Below, in pieces: positions 14,353 to 25,259 of a DNA stretch of 64,000 bases. Within the stretch, counting starts at the first letter, position 1. Every line of letters begins with the position of its first letter. Under the pieces are notes generated by a model. That model made no database searches. It worked only from the letters and a program-made list of their open reading frames with translations, and was not told the origin of the DNA. Source of the stretch: Latrodectus hesperus. Taxonomy: Eukaryota > Arthropoda > Arachnida > Araneae > Theridiidae. The stretch is from NCBI GenBank assembly GCA_037975125.1, contig JAJQOW010000024.1, forward strand, positions 434,001 to 498,000. The letters run 5' to 3'. The position numbers were made by a program, and so were the translations under genes.

Positions 14353-15729
14353 TACTTTTCTAAATTTTATTTGAAAATGCGCGAAACTGATAAACATTTT
14401 AACCGTATTTGATTGCAAAATTGATTTTGCAGCATATATTAAACTATAAAATGTAAATTAGTTGTTATAAAGGGGGGAGCAGTTTTACTCTCCCATTGCA
14501 TGAAATTTAAGATTAATCTTTTATTAAGTATTATATTTTGTTTTATTTAACTATTAATTTTCAAGTGAGTAGAATAAAAGTATTTGTTTAATAATTACTT
14601 AATTATATTTATTTGTCACCCAAAATAACCACAATTTGTATTCTAATTATCATATTACTTGCATAAATAGGCATATGACGTAATAATAATAAACATAATA
14701 ATAAATAACTTAATTATAATAAAATTTTTAAATGCATTAAATTTGTAGTCCTATATGCAGTATATGAAATATACATAGTTTTTTATTTGAATATCACGAT
14801 CATATAAATTGTTTTGCATTATATACCTCTTTTTCAATACATTAATAATATTTTCCAAAATTGATTTCAGTCACTTTCTAGAACAAAAAAATGCATCTAA
14901 GCCAATGTTAGAATATGAGATTAATAAATTTTTTAATTCTGAAAACAAAAGGGAATATATTTACAATGTATTCGAAGTAGCGTTTATATGAGGTGTGTAA
15001 AAATTAATAATTATAAAAACTTTTAAATTTTTTAATTTAACAATTAAATAATATTTATATTATAGAAGGAAATTTCTTGAAATGTAATGTACTTTTCGAT
15101 AAAATATTGTTTTATCAAATGAACTTATTGAAAGTTAATAAGGAATACAGCTTGTACAAAATATAATGCTTAACAAAGAATTAAAATTAAAGTGTTTAAC
15201 AAAGAATAATGTTAATGTTCATAGAAATAATAAAATAATAATATTAATGCAAGAAAAATGATACACAAATTTAACTACAAAATTTATTTCAACAACTAAA
15301 TGCATTTTTCATGACGTTGGGAAAATGGAGAGAAAATTAAACATCATAAATCGTATTTCCCAAGAAAAGAAAATTAAAAATATCATATATTTTCTGTTAT
15401 ATATTTCAGTTTAAAAATAAATTTTTACAAATGACTAAGGAAGTATTTTTAAGAATTCACAACAATTTTAAGTTTCCTAATTAAACTGAAAAAGGCTTCC
15501 TCTTTAATATATGAATTAACATTACGCTTTAATAAAAATATTCATCATATTTAAATTAATAAACTCAATTAATAAACAAAATTTATGTTCAATAGATATT
15601 GCCTTTGTTTTAAAATATAAATTTAAAATGACAAAAATCCTACCAATGTAAATAATAATACATTTATCTATACCAACCAAAACAATTGCTAGATTAATTA
15701 TTTACTCAGTTCTTGCTTAAATAAACTAT
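14352..15729. repeat. Downstream flank of paralog 3, homologous to that of paralog 2
   Basis: No gene. Collinear matches with 7480-9290 include GTCACCCAAAATAACC...ACTTGCATAAAT and the ATCATAAATCGTATTTCCCAAGAAA segment. The open frame at 14809-14991 is not conserved in the other copy. Confidence 0.5.
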
Positions 15730-16566
15730 TTACTCATTGCTATTTTTAGTAGTTGTCTCAGCATTACCAAGCATTTTATTACATGTGTTCTCCTGCAGAT
15801 AATCCAAAATGTATTTCACTTCAATTTTGTTCAATCGTTCATCTTGAACAAGACGAGAAATGACGGTCTTCGCCATTTCAATATATTCAGATTCTGGTAA
15901 AGGAACTTCTCCTGCAACCACACTGCAAAGAAATCTTTGGAAATTTTCTTCAGAGTCTGTAGAATTAGAAAGTTCAATTAATTTCTCCAGAACATTATCC
16001 AGATTTCCCTTAAATTGTCTTGCTTCCATTTTGTTGGTTGCTACAGTTTGTACTGGCTTCATTTGGGAAGTGAAACCTGTTGCCAAATAACTCGTGAGAC
16101 CAGGTATAATAGCAGCCATGAAGATAGAAAGAGGAATGATAGCAGCAGCTGCTAGCGGCTTTTCCGATAGAAGAGATGAAAGTAGACCACCTTCTTCCTT
16201 GTCGTCATTCGAAGCGCTTATAGATGACATACCATTTTGATATAGGCCTATTGGGAATTGCAATCCTCCTTTCAATGAAGGTTGATAAAAGGATTCACCT
16301 TTCTTGTTATATCCGAATTGTGGGTAGTTGTTGACTTTGTTGCTAGAAAATCCTTTCAACGGATATCCATTTTTAAAATCAAAACTTTCTTCATCATAAC
16401 CCTCATCATTGAACATTCCTTTGTCAATTTTAAAGATCTGGTCATAAGTTCTGCCAATGCGATTAAAATCTCTTTTTCCAAAATCATGCAGTTCATTCCT
16501 TTCTACAGCTCTACATCCAAAGATAAAAATACTGAATAAAAGCAGGAAACTAATAAAAATCACCAT
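15730..16566 (-). CDS. Array paralog 3: secreted/membrane protein of unknown family, 278 aa
   Basis: Single-exon frame of 278 residues, collinear with paralog 2. The frame runs to 16596 only through a GTG codon. I choose the ATG at 16566 because it aligns with paralogs 1 and 2 and has A at -3 and G at +4. The signal peptide covers 1-20, KR is at 31-32, GRTYDQI at 38-44, and YPQFGYNKKGESFYQPSLKGG at 81-101. The hydrophobic helix is at 137-165, here with I153 and T158. The sequon is N201-S-T, and cysteines are C214 and C262. The pair with paralog 2 is the youngest duplication in the array. A Tc1-like element sits about 540 bases upstream, beyond the conserved promoter module, so expression need not be affected. 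The function is unknown. Confidence 0.88.
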   Translation of the reverse strand: MVIFISFLLLFSIFIFGCRAVERNELHDFGKRDFNRIGRTYDQIFKIDKGMFNDEGYDEESFDFKNGYPLKGFSSNKVNNYPQFGYNKKGESFYQPSLKGGLQFPIGLYQNGMSSISASNDDKEEGGLLSSLLSEKPLAAAAIIPLSIFMAAIIPGLTSYLATGFTSQMKPVQTVATNKMEARQFKGNLDNVLEKLIELSNSTDSEENFQRFLCSVVAGEVPLPESEYIEMAKTVISRLVQDERLNKIEVKYILDYLQENTCNKMLGNAETTTKNSNE

Positions 16567-16648
16567 CGTGGAAAAAGTAAAATGATAAGCAATCACTTCA
16601 GGAAAGGATGGTTAGGAACTGATAGCAACGGTAGAATATTCTATTATT

Positions 16649-16655
16649 TTTATAT
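16649..16655 (-). promoter_or_regulatory. TATA box of array paralog 3
   Basis: GATATAAAAA on the minus strand, 83 bases before the ATG, the same spacing as in paralog 2. Confidence 0.6.
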
Positions 16656-16718
16656 CTGTGGTTCATGTCCTTGGTATTTTGTTTAGTTTTTATTTTTTCC
16701 ATGTAAAAGTTTGTGTTT

Positions 16719-16775
16719 CACAGAAGTTATGACACTGCATGCATTTGAAAGAAATATGTCATCAGAGTGAAGTGA
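16719..16775 (-). promoter_or_regulatory. Conserved upstream module, copy 3
   Basis: Plus-strand landmarks are CACAGAAGTTATGACACTG, CATTTGAAAGAAATATGTCA and TCAGAGTGAAGTGATTTGAT. It is the same module as in the other copies, but the GCGTGTGAGGT end has eroded to GAGTGAAGTGA. Confidence 0.5.
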
Positions 16776-17103
16776 TTTGATATTTTTTATATCCTCTTAA
16801 AAAATATCCCAGGGAATTTTTATGATCAAATTAATAGTTAGTGTATACATTTCTTTCTTTTCAGCTTCTCTGTTGAATTTTTTTATTTATTTCTATTAGT
16901 TCCCATAAAATGGTGTTCAAAACTTAAAAGTATTTTTATTTATGAAAAATATTTGTCTCATTCAAAAAATAATTATTTTAATTCAAATTTTCGCTTTGCA
17001 TATTATACGAAAATATAGATATTTTTAAAAATGCTCACATATTATAAAGTTTATATTCAAGTTCACATAGTCATGTCTATACACACACATTATCATTTAA
17101 ATA

Positions 17104-17138
17104 CACTATTAGCCATTAAAACTGCTACACCAGGAAAG
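17104..17138 (+). repeat. Left terminal inverted repeat of the Tc1-like element
   Basis: Pairs with 18464-18498 with a few mismatches. The outermost motif is CACTA preceded by the target TA. Confidence 0.85.
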
Positions 17139-17335
17139 CGGCACACCACACACGTGAAATTTGCATGACAGGTAGAACTTGCTGTGATATGCAAATGATT
17201 AGATTTTCAGCGTATTCATACAAAGCAGTCGACAGTAGCGACATCTACAATGTGTATAAAACCAGAGATTTGACAGCAATTTTCTCATTCTCAATTTCCG
17301 TTTCAACGTTGTTTTCGGCAAAGAAAGTTGTTGTA

Positions 17336-18363
17336 ATGCTTAATGTAAGAAGAAGAAATCCCTATCAGCACGCGTCTGACTTTGATCGAGGAAGGATTAT
17401 AGCCTACCATGATTGCGGTTTATCGTACCGCAATATTGCTGCTCGCGTCGGTCAAGACCCCATGACTGTTAGCAGAATATGGAATCGATGGGTTCAGGAC
17501 AATCATACGGAACGTCAACGACCCCCCTAACTAACAGCAGAGATGACAGACATCTTATCCACATGGTCACAAGGGATCGTACAGCCACGTCACGAACCCT
17601 GAATCGAGAAATGGAGTCATTTGCAAGGCAACAAGTTTCTGCTCGAACAGTTCGACGACGTTTGCAGCAGCATGGATTGTCTGCACGGCGACCATGGCTT
17701 CGGCTACCATTGACGCAGCGTCACAGACAGGAGCGCCTTCAATGGTGTGATCAGCGACGAACCTGGACGCGGGAATGGCATCACGTCATCTTTACAGATG
17801 AATCTCGGTTCTGTATATAGGACCATGATGGCCGCATCCCTGTTTGGAGGCATCGTGGAGAACGCGAATTGCCAGCTTGCATTGAACATCGCCATGCTGG
17901 CCTATCTGCTGGAGTGATGGTATGGGGTGCCATTGGATACACGTCTCGATCACCTCTTGTTCACATTACCGGCACTTTGAACAGCAATCGTTACATTTCC
18001 GATGTGTTAAGGCCCGTGGCTCTGCCCTATCTTTGAGGTCTCCCTAATGCTTTGTTTCAACAGGATAATGCACGACCACATGTTGCCCGTACTGTTCTGA
18101 ACTTCCTTGATACAGAACAGGTTAGACTGTTACCCTGGCCAGCACGTTCTCCGGATCTGTCACCAATTGAGAACGTGTGGTCAATGGTTGCCGAGCGATT
18201 GGCACGCCATCACTCACCATCCACTACTGTCGATGAACTGTGGCATAGTGTTGGAGCTGCATGGACTGAGATCCCCGTACATGCCATACAATCTCTGTTT
18301 GACTCCATGCCTAAGCGGATAAATGCTGTTATTGCTGCCAGAGGTGGCTGCTCTGGGTACTGA
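17336..18363 (+). pseudogene. Tc1-like DD34E transposase, broken
   Basis: The N-terminal paired-type helix-turn-helix reads DFDRGRIIAYHDCGLSYRNI, with following AARVGQDPMTVSRIW. The catalytic triad is visible: D in FTDESRF, D in FQQDNARPH and E in SPIENVW. The last two are separated by 34 residues, the DD34E spacing of Tc1 transposases. The reading frame ends with ARGGCSGY. Three lesions are visible: a one-base loss in the C run at 17522-17527 shifts the frame, and there are in-frame stops at 17818 (TAG) and 18034 (TGA). The protein would cut and paste the element; this copy cannot make it. Confidence 0.92.
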
Positions 18364-18463
18364 TTTCTCAAGATTTATACATCCTAATTTCCTGTAAATC
18401 TAATCACTTGTTCTTTCCACTGTAATGTATGTGTCCAATAAATATCGTTCTTTTATTTGCATT

Positions 18464-18498
18464 CCTTCTTGGTGTAGCAATTTTAATGGCCAGTAGTG
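18464..18498 (-). repeat. Right terminal inverted repeat of the Tc1-like element
   Basis: Read inward it gives CACTACTGGCCATTAAAATT followed by GCTACACCAAGAAGG, matching the left repeat with a few mismatches. A TA follows on the plus strand. Confidence 0.85.
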
Positions 18499-18500
18499 TA

Positions 18501-20018
18501 GATATATATTTTAATCTAAAAATACTTGATATTTTTTCAAAATGTTTCAAATTTCTTATTTCTACACTGAACCATGTTATGAAAGCAATATATAATTTTA
18601 ATCGTTCACATGTTTGTGCTTTCATAATTTCCTCTATTAAAAATTTATTTAAAATTTAGGTATGTGTTGAGAACATGGGAATTTTTCTTAATGAAATTTA
18701 TGGATAATGAAGTTTGTAGGATAATGATATATTTTGCAAAAGAAAATTTTAAATTGATGATAAATGTCCAATCAAAAATTTACTTCCAATTATTCCATGT
18801 GACGTGCTTGATATAAGTCTATATTTTCTATATTTAAGTAAAGATTTCAAAGAATAATAAATTTATAAATATTAACTATTTAATGGGAAATTTTTCAATA
18901 ACTTGAATTTATTTCAATTTTTTCCCCTTCATTGAAATTTTTTTATCTATATGTTTAAAATTCTGCAAAGAAAATAGATTCTTTGAGTTCATTATGTCAT
19001 ACCTATTATTTTCACTTATATTCATAAATTTTATAATAATAAAAACCTAAGGTTTAATTTTCATAAAATAATTAACTGTTTTATTATCGATTTTGTTGAA
19101 ACATGTGACTGAAATTTGATAGAAAAATTCAGAATTTTTTATCAAATTCACACAATAATTCAGTATTACTTCACTTAATTACTGCACTTAATTATAATAT
19201 TACTTGAAACGTATTTTCTACGAAATATTATTTTCTTTCAAGTGAAGCAAGAGTTGAAATTATAATATTATCTTCTTTACAATATATTCTTTCGAATAAG
19301 ATAATACAAAATATTATCTTCTTTTAAATAAATCCTGAGTTGTTATGAATTGTGAACGCATGATATGGTACCTCAAAATCTGCAGAATATTCGTCAAACA
19401 AATGTTTTTATCACACACCTTGGATTCTATAGCAGTTTGGTTTCAATAGCAAGCCGAAGACATTGGTTATCGAGTCAGTTTTAGTTGAATAAATAAACCA
19501 TTATCATAAGCAAAATTTTCATCCACATAAAATAATTTCTCTTTCTAAATTAACTTTGTCAACTTTCCGTGATCAGCATATATATTACAATATTCTTTTA
19601 CTGAAAATCATGCCATAAAGTAAGAAAAAATTATCAAATTTTAATCATCTGAAGTTTTTTTTAATTTTTCAGATTAATTTTAATTTTATTAACTAATGTC
19701 TTTAATAATAGTGTGAATTTATGCAGAAAAACTTAATCTCTTATTAAATGACACGTAAATATTTTTCATTTTACTAAAATAAAATAGGAAGTAATGGTAT
19801 ATTTAAGTGTGAATAAGTTTTTATGGAAATTTTGAATAATTGATAACTTTATTGTGTGACATTAGTTATTTTTAGTATAATAATTTTGGGAGATTTTTGA
19901 TGGAAATAAAAAATTTTTAAAATTTATGAATATAAAATTGATTAAAGCCTAGTAAGTTATTTGAAGCTCTTTTTTTAAGCGTGTAAAAAATATTTTTGCA
20001 TGCTTGTAAATTATTAGT
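18501..20018. repeat. Far 5' flank of paralog 3, homologous to 10.8-12.2 kb
   Basis: Continues the similarity described for the flank of paralog 2, up to about 19480, with about 500 bases missing relative to copy 2. From 19480 to 20018 I see only A+T-rich sequence. Confidence 0.5.
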
Positions 20019-20028
20019 GAATATTATT

Positions 20029-20129
20029 CTGTTGTTGTGGCTTATCCTCCAAATGTCTGACGAAATCAGACAAGGTTCATAAGATCATTAACCCTGTGGA
20101 AATCAAGAACCAACCAAAAGGGGAGATGA
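20029..20129 (-). mobile_element. Short retroposon remnant with 10-base target duplication
   Basis: A 101-base, more G+C-rich piece between two copies of GAATATTATT (20019-20028 and 20130-20139). Read on the minus strand it ends in AAGCCACAACAACAG, like a simple-repeat 3' tail. It also holds GTCTGACGAAATCAGAC, a small hairpin. It is probably the 5'-truncated 3' end of a LINE or SINE. The family is not identified. Confidence 0.45.
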
Positions 20130-20139
20130 GAATATTATT

Positions 20140-21144
20140 GTAATATGTACTAATGAACGTAAAAAATATTAGTGAATATTTCTTAATAAAAATTAAAATA
20201 TTTCCTAATTAATATTAACTCTTAAGAAAATATTTATTGAGTGTTTTTACATATTTTTTGCACATGGTGATTTTTGAAAATTACTAACGAAATTATTAAT
20301 AAACTTACCATTTAACATTTTATTTTGTTTTTCTTTATCAGTAATATTATTCTCTACAATTTATAACATATTTGATTCATATTATTCAAGTATCATCGTA
20401 ATGTAGAGTATCGACACAGATTTTTGCAAATTTTTGATTTATATTCAATTTTAATGACAGATACGTCAGAAAAAAATTTTACAAAAAACATTAATTCCTT
20501 AGAATTTTGTGATCAAGTGATTTTTCTTAAATTGCGAATATATTTTCTGTAATTTATAACTATTTTTTTTCAAAATATAGAGCATCTTTAAGCAAACAAA
20601 ATAGGAAACATTATCTCTGCTTCAATACAAAAATTATCCAGAATAATTTTAAAATTACAAAGAAATCTTTACTATTGTTAATTGCAAAAACAAAATAATA
20701 TGAGAAAGTAAAATATGTGAAAAATTCTCTTAAAATTACAAACTAGGTGTAGAAACTGACTTCTTTCATAATCTAAATGAGATTGATATGTGAATTTGAA
20801 GAGATGAAATTTAATAATGTCTTATATGTTTTGTGAAATAATATAAGCCATGACAATTTTTTTTTGTTGGACAACGTGCGAGGAGAGAGATTAATCATTA
20901 TTTAATAAAAATATATTTACTAAATTATCTTCTTTAAAAGAAATAATTAACTTTTAAAAATTTACCTTTAAGTTTAAGCACCTATTTTGTTCCAATTTAC
21001 AGGAGAAAATTCAAAAATACAAAAGCAGGATATTTCAGGCTTTTTCATTCTAAAGAATACTGGTGTTTGATAGCAACACATTTCAGAATCTCTCTTAATT
21101 CAGTTATAATAATTTGCATTTTATATAATATGGCAAATAGTTGA
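20140..21144. other. Intergenic, nothing recognised
   Basis: A+T-rich sequence with no supported open frame, RNA gene or element. Confidence 0.5.
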
Positions 21145-21445
21145 GGTCACTGTGGCCTTGTTGATTAGAGCACCATTCTCGTTATCGGAATGTAGTGAGT
21201 TAGAATCTCAACACAACTGTTAATCTATCGAGTTCACTAATGGCGACTGGAACACGTAAAATATGTCTTGGTAGTAATGTTCTTCGTGCGAAATAATACC
21301 TCTTTGGCGGCAGACCATGTCTGAGGATCTTCTGCATGGTTTCGCAATGGTCACTATGGCATGCCACGAGGTGCTTCATTGTATAAAGTTTTCATGGTTT
21401 CCTCCCGTTGTAGTAATGAAAGGTGAAAATCCTAACAGCCGGGTA
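21145..21445 (+). mobile_element. Degenerate tRNA-derived SINE
   Basis: A tRNA-like head has an A-box-like TTGTTGATTAGAGCAC and a B-box-like GAGTTAGAATCTC (one change from GTTCGAATC) spaced as in a tRNA. It is followed by about 230 bases of non-tRNA body that is more G+C-rich than the surroundings (GCGGCAGACCATGTCTGAGG). No clear target duplication was found, and the ends are approximate. Confidence 0.55.
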
Positions 21446-21739
21446 TTAAAAACTACAGCAAAGCCTTTTATAAAAATTATGTACTTTATAAAATGTTTTG
21501 TTGCATAAAATTTAATTTATTAAAAATAAAATTTTCATTCAATTATATTTTAAATTTAAATCTTCAAACTTTGAATGATGACTTTCTAATGAATATTTTT
21601 CAGGAAAAACATTTATCATTTATTAAATCAACTTTATTGGTCAAGTTGATTATAAATATTTTAAAACTTGGCATTTTAGATATTTATATACCAATTTTTC
21701 ATTGTTTTAAATAATCAATATCATTAAAGTTGTCCTTAT

Positions 21740-22060
21740 AATTAGGTTTATAATTCATACGTAATGACTTACAGGCATCTCTACTGCATCAATTGGTTTA
21801 TTGATTAGTAATCATCAACAAGCAATGTCTAATAAATTCAATCAGTTCTCAGATGTGAATTTTTGATCTTCATTACTTGCTGTTCTCTTCATTTATCATA
21901 TTAACAGGAGATAATACAAAGATTCAACATCATTCTAAAAGTAAAGTGCACTTTGATTGACTGATGAATATGAAAATTGATTCCTCTCTTTTGCTATCTC
22001 GAGCTCTCATATATTCAGTGCACAAGAATCACAGTTTGAGTACAAGCATTTGTGCTTCAA
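21740..22060. repeat. Segment repeated at 2.48-2.94 kb
   Basis: See the entry at 2480. Homologous non-coding sequence lies in the far flank of paralog 1. The open frame at 21964-22194 over this segment is not preserved in the other copy and is not supported. Confidence 0.45.
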
Positions 22061-24876
22061 CCTGGAATGCTTCACTTAAATTCTTTAATTTAGAATCAAC
22101 ATGCATATATTCAATTCAATATGTAAAGGCAGAAAATAAAATTAACATAATCATTCATTTTATGACTGCTGAAATTTATAAATTTTATTTGTAAATATTT
22201 CTTTATGGCTAAACAATTTCATGAATACTTCTAGCAAATTGGTAATAACTCATAATTTGTTTTTCATGCATTTTTTAATGAATATTAATATAAATGAAAA
22301 TAATATTGAATTATACCTTTAAAAAAAGTGAAAATATAAATTATTTTCACATGATATGTAAGCAATATAATAAATTAGTCAAATAAATTATGTAACTTAA
22401 ATATATATTAAATGAATAAAATTTTACTATCATGCGGTGGAATCAATATTAAATTAATATTTATTTTTTATCTCTGTAAACCTATCATTTTTAATAAGTT
22501 AACAGCTATTAATTATGTTAACAACCTTGATAAAAGTGCAAATTTAAATTAAATTTAAAGCTACTAGCTGAATATCTTTTTCTGAAATTGAATAAATGTA
22601 GTGATCAATTATAAAGTCTTTTTATCGTATTTATTTATTACAAAATGACAAAAATATAAATATCTATGTATTTAATGATATTTAAATATTTTGGTGACAT
22701 GTATTAAATATCATTACTAACAAAAGCTGTAAGAGTTCATTTGCAGATTTGTTGTTTATTCTCTTATAGAACTTTGTATCGCAATATCGGTATTGAGCTC
22801 ATTGAAGTATATTCAGTATGTTTAGTTTAAAATTGTTACCACTTTTAATTTTCCTGATATGTCTAACACTGCCTTTAATATTATACTTGATTTAAAGCAT
22901 AAGTTACCATGTTCAAATACAGCTACTCTTGAATAAAGATAAATGAATATTGCGTTGTTTCTGTATATATATCAAGCTGGCATAAGTTCTCAGCCATTTA
23001 CCAAATGCAAACAATTGTGTCTCTTGAATACGGCCTTTCATTTACTATTCATGCCAGATATACTACAGTTTGATACTTATTTTTAGCATTTAGACAATTC
23101 TCTATATGCAATAATTCACAGTTTTACGAGAGAAATTGATAAATTTCCACACAAGCTCATTTAAAAAGTTTAACCAAAGTAAAAAATTTCAAATGAAAAA
23201 TTTAAATCACTTATTATTTTTCACATTTACAAAAACAATGAAATTTTCACTCTCACCTGTGTAAAAAGTTCAAATATGTGTTTACAGCAAATAGGTAATA
23301 TATTTATTGGGAAAAGAAGTCAAAAATTAATTTTTATAACAATAAAAATTATTATTATAACAAATAAATTTTTATAACAATAAAAATTACTTATGTATTT
23401 TATTCCAATAAATATATTTTTAATTTTAAATATATTAAACTGTTTCAAATTATGTCCACTTTTGCATAGAGTAGTTTTACTTTTTTAAAAACGTCTTTCA
23501 ATTAAATGTCCTTAATATAAAAATTAATGTTATGGAATTTTTGCTTTTTCAGATATAAGTAAATTTAATTCACTATTTCAAGTATTCCTTATTTTTGATA
23601 ATTTGTACCTCATTGCCTCCTGGAAGGAATTTTTCATAGACTGCGGGCCTTATTCACCCAAAAAAGAAACACGAAAATCTCTGTGACGTTCCTAAGTTAC
23701 CTTGAGCGTCAGTATAAAGTGAATTAAAAACTTGAATCCCTGTTACGATCCAATTTCTAAAATATCCTTATAATTTCTTTCTCTTTCTATTTTTTTGTTA
23801 TAGAAGCGGATATATATTAAGTTTTCAAATAACTAACTTCTTAGATTATCTCATAATATTGTTCTTTGCTTTGGTAAATTTATATTAAAAAAAATTTTAA
23901 ATCCTATAACAATTTTGTTATCAGAAATTTAAATCGTGTGAGTTTCAAATAAAGTTATTAAAAGTACACTTTCTAAGTATTGTGAAGAAGCTGGCAGATA
24001 GTTGTATTTGTATCTCAGATATTTTAAACATCATTATTAAAACTCATACGGAATTTCAAATTTCAAAAAAATAATTGTTAATAATCTAAATTGTATATTT
24101 TGCAAAAATATGACAAAGTAATATTTAATTTGCACACCTATAATGTGTCAAGTAAATAAATTATCAATTTCCTGTACAATGAATTTCAACAATTCAATGA
24201 CGAAATGTTCCATTTAATAATTAAGTTAGAATATATTATTTGTATATACCTTGACCTACCTAAAAAAAGTTAAAAAATAAGTAAACCTTGACCTACCTAA
24301 AAAAGTTTTTAAAATTTTTACGTATGTATTGAATTATTTCATTATTTAAGATATTCATTACTAAGCTAATCATTTGAAGGTTAGTATTTATATTTGCACA
24401 ATATTATGAGAATATAAATAATTAGCAGAATGATATTCTCTACTAAATAAAGGAATTACTTTTAATTTAATGTATCTATTTATTCTAAAAGAGTAAGGAT
24501 TTTAAGATTGAAATTAATTTAAAAGTTAATTCAAATATTCAAATTTAATTTACAAGTATTTTGCAATTTTTTTTTATTTTTGAACTGTGTGTGTTGATTT
24601 TTTTACAACATTTTTGGGTGAAATTAAAATGATTGATTTTAGGACATTTGGTCTCATGTAGTATTTAGCATAATATGTTAAGTAAAAATTTCAGAAATAT
24701 TCTGATTTCAGTTTCTAAGAATATCTGATTACAATACGTCGTAGGTTCGTCGCTATCTTAATTGTAAAACTGCTTTACAGAATGAGAATAATATTTACTG
24801 TGTACTATCCCAGCTGCTTTTAAGCAATGAGTGAGTAATCTATATTTTTGCATGCACATCAATTGAATAAGTTGCG
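22061..24876. other. Intergenic, A+T-rich
   Basis: No gene seen. A slightly G+C-richer patch lies at about 23610-23750 (ACTGCGGGCCTTATTCACCC) and is unexplained. Small local duplications are present, for example of TTTTTATAACAATAAAAATT near 23325-23390. Confidence 0.45.
24248..24306. repeat. Short tandem duplication
   Basis: CCTTGACCTACCTAAAAAA occurs twice, about 37 bases apart, in otherwise low-complexity sequence. Confidence 0.7.
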
Positions 24877-24883
24877 ACGTTGT

Positions 24884-25252
24884 GCGATCGGGGTAATCTA
24901 ATGGTTAGGGCACCGGCCTTTCGTCTGGAAGTGCTGGGTTCGATTCCAAATACTTCCAAAAATCCACCGAGTACATGTAATATATGCGCTCGTTGGAATC
25001 AAAAGTTCTGTGGTCGGTTCTTGAGCAGCTACCATGGGTGTAATAGTCTGGAAAAATTTCCTCCTTCTCCAGATCAAAAGTCAAAATTGAGAGAGGCGAT
25101 CTTCTGGTGGTGCCATCTATGCGGGGAGTCTTAGAGAAAAGACAAACTTACACCATTGTGGTGCTCTAGTTAAATGAAAAACTCGAACTTCTGACTTAAC
25201 TTTGCATAGCAGTCGGCTAGCGATCTCGGCTTGTCCAATTGTCATAAATAAC
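24884..25252 (+). mobile_element. tRNA-derived SINE with good A and B boxes
   Basis: The head reads GGGTAATCTAATGGTTAGGG CACCGG (A box), then TGGGTTCGATTCC (B box) at about 24936-24948, with tRNA-like spacing. The following body has no tRNA character. A weak target duplication ACGTTGT flanks it (24877-24883 and 25253-25259). RNA polymerase III promoters of this type drive SINE RNA. It is not a functional tRNA gene, because the acceptor and anticodon stems do not pair properly. The 84-residue open frame over it is incidental. Confidence 0.7.
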
Positions 25253-25259
25253 ACGTTGT

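Larger units (their letters stand above)
17104..18498 (+). mobile_element. Tc1-like DNA transposon, 1395 bp, full length but inactive
   Basis: Terminal inverted repeats of about 35 bases begin CACTATTAGCCATTAAAACT at the left end and CACTACTGGCCATTAAAATT at the right end (read inward). They are flanked by the TA target duplication at 17102-17103 and 18499-18500. A transposase frame lies between them. Its G+C content is clearly higher than its surroundings, which is consistent with a later arrival. The homologous flank of paralog 2 has no such insertion, so it entered after those copies separated, or after divergence of this copy. Confidence 0.93.

Noticed and set aside
24880..24960. A functional tRNA gene on the plus strand
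   Set aside because: A and B boxes are good, but the acceptor and anticodon stems do not pair and a SINE body follows.
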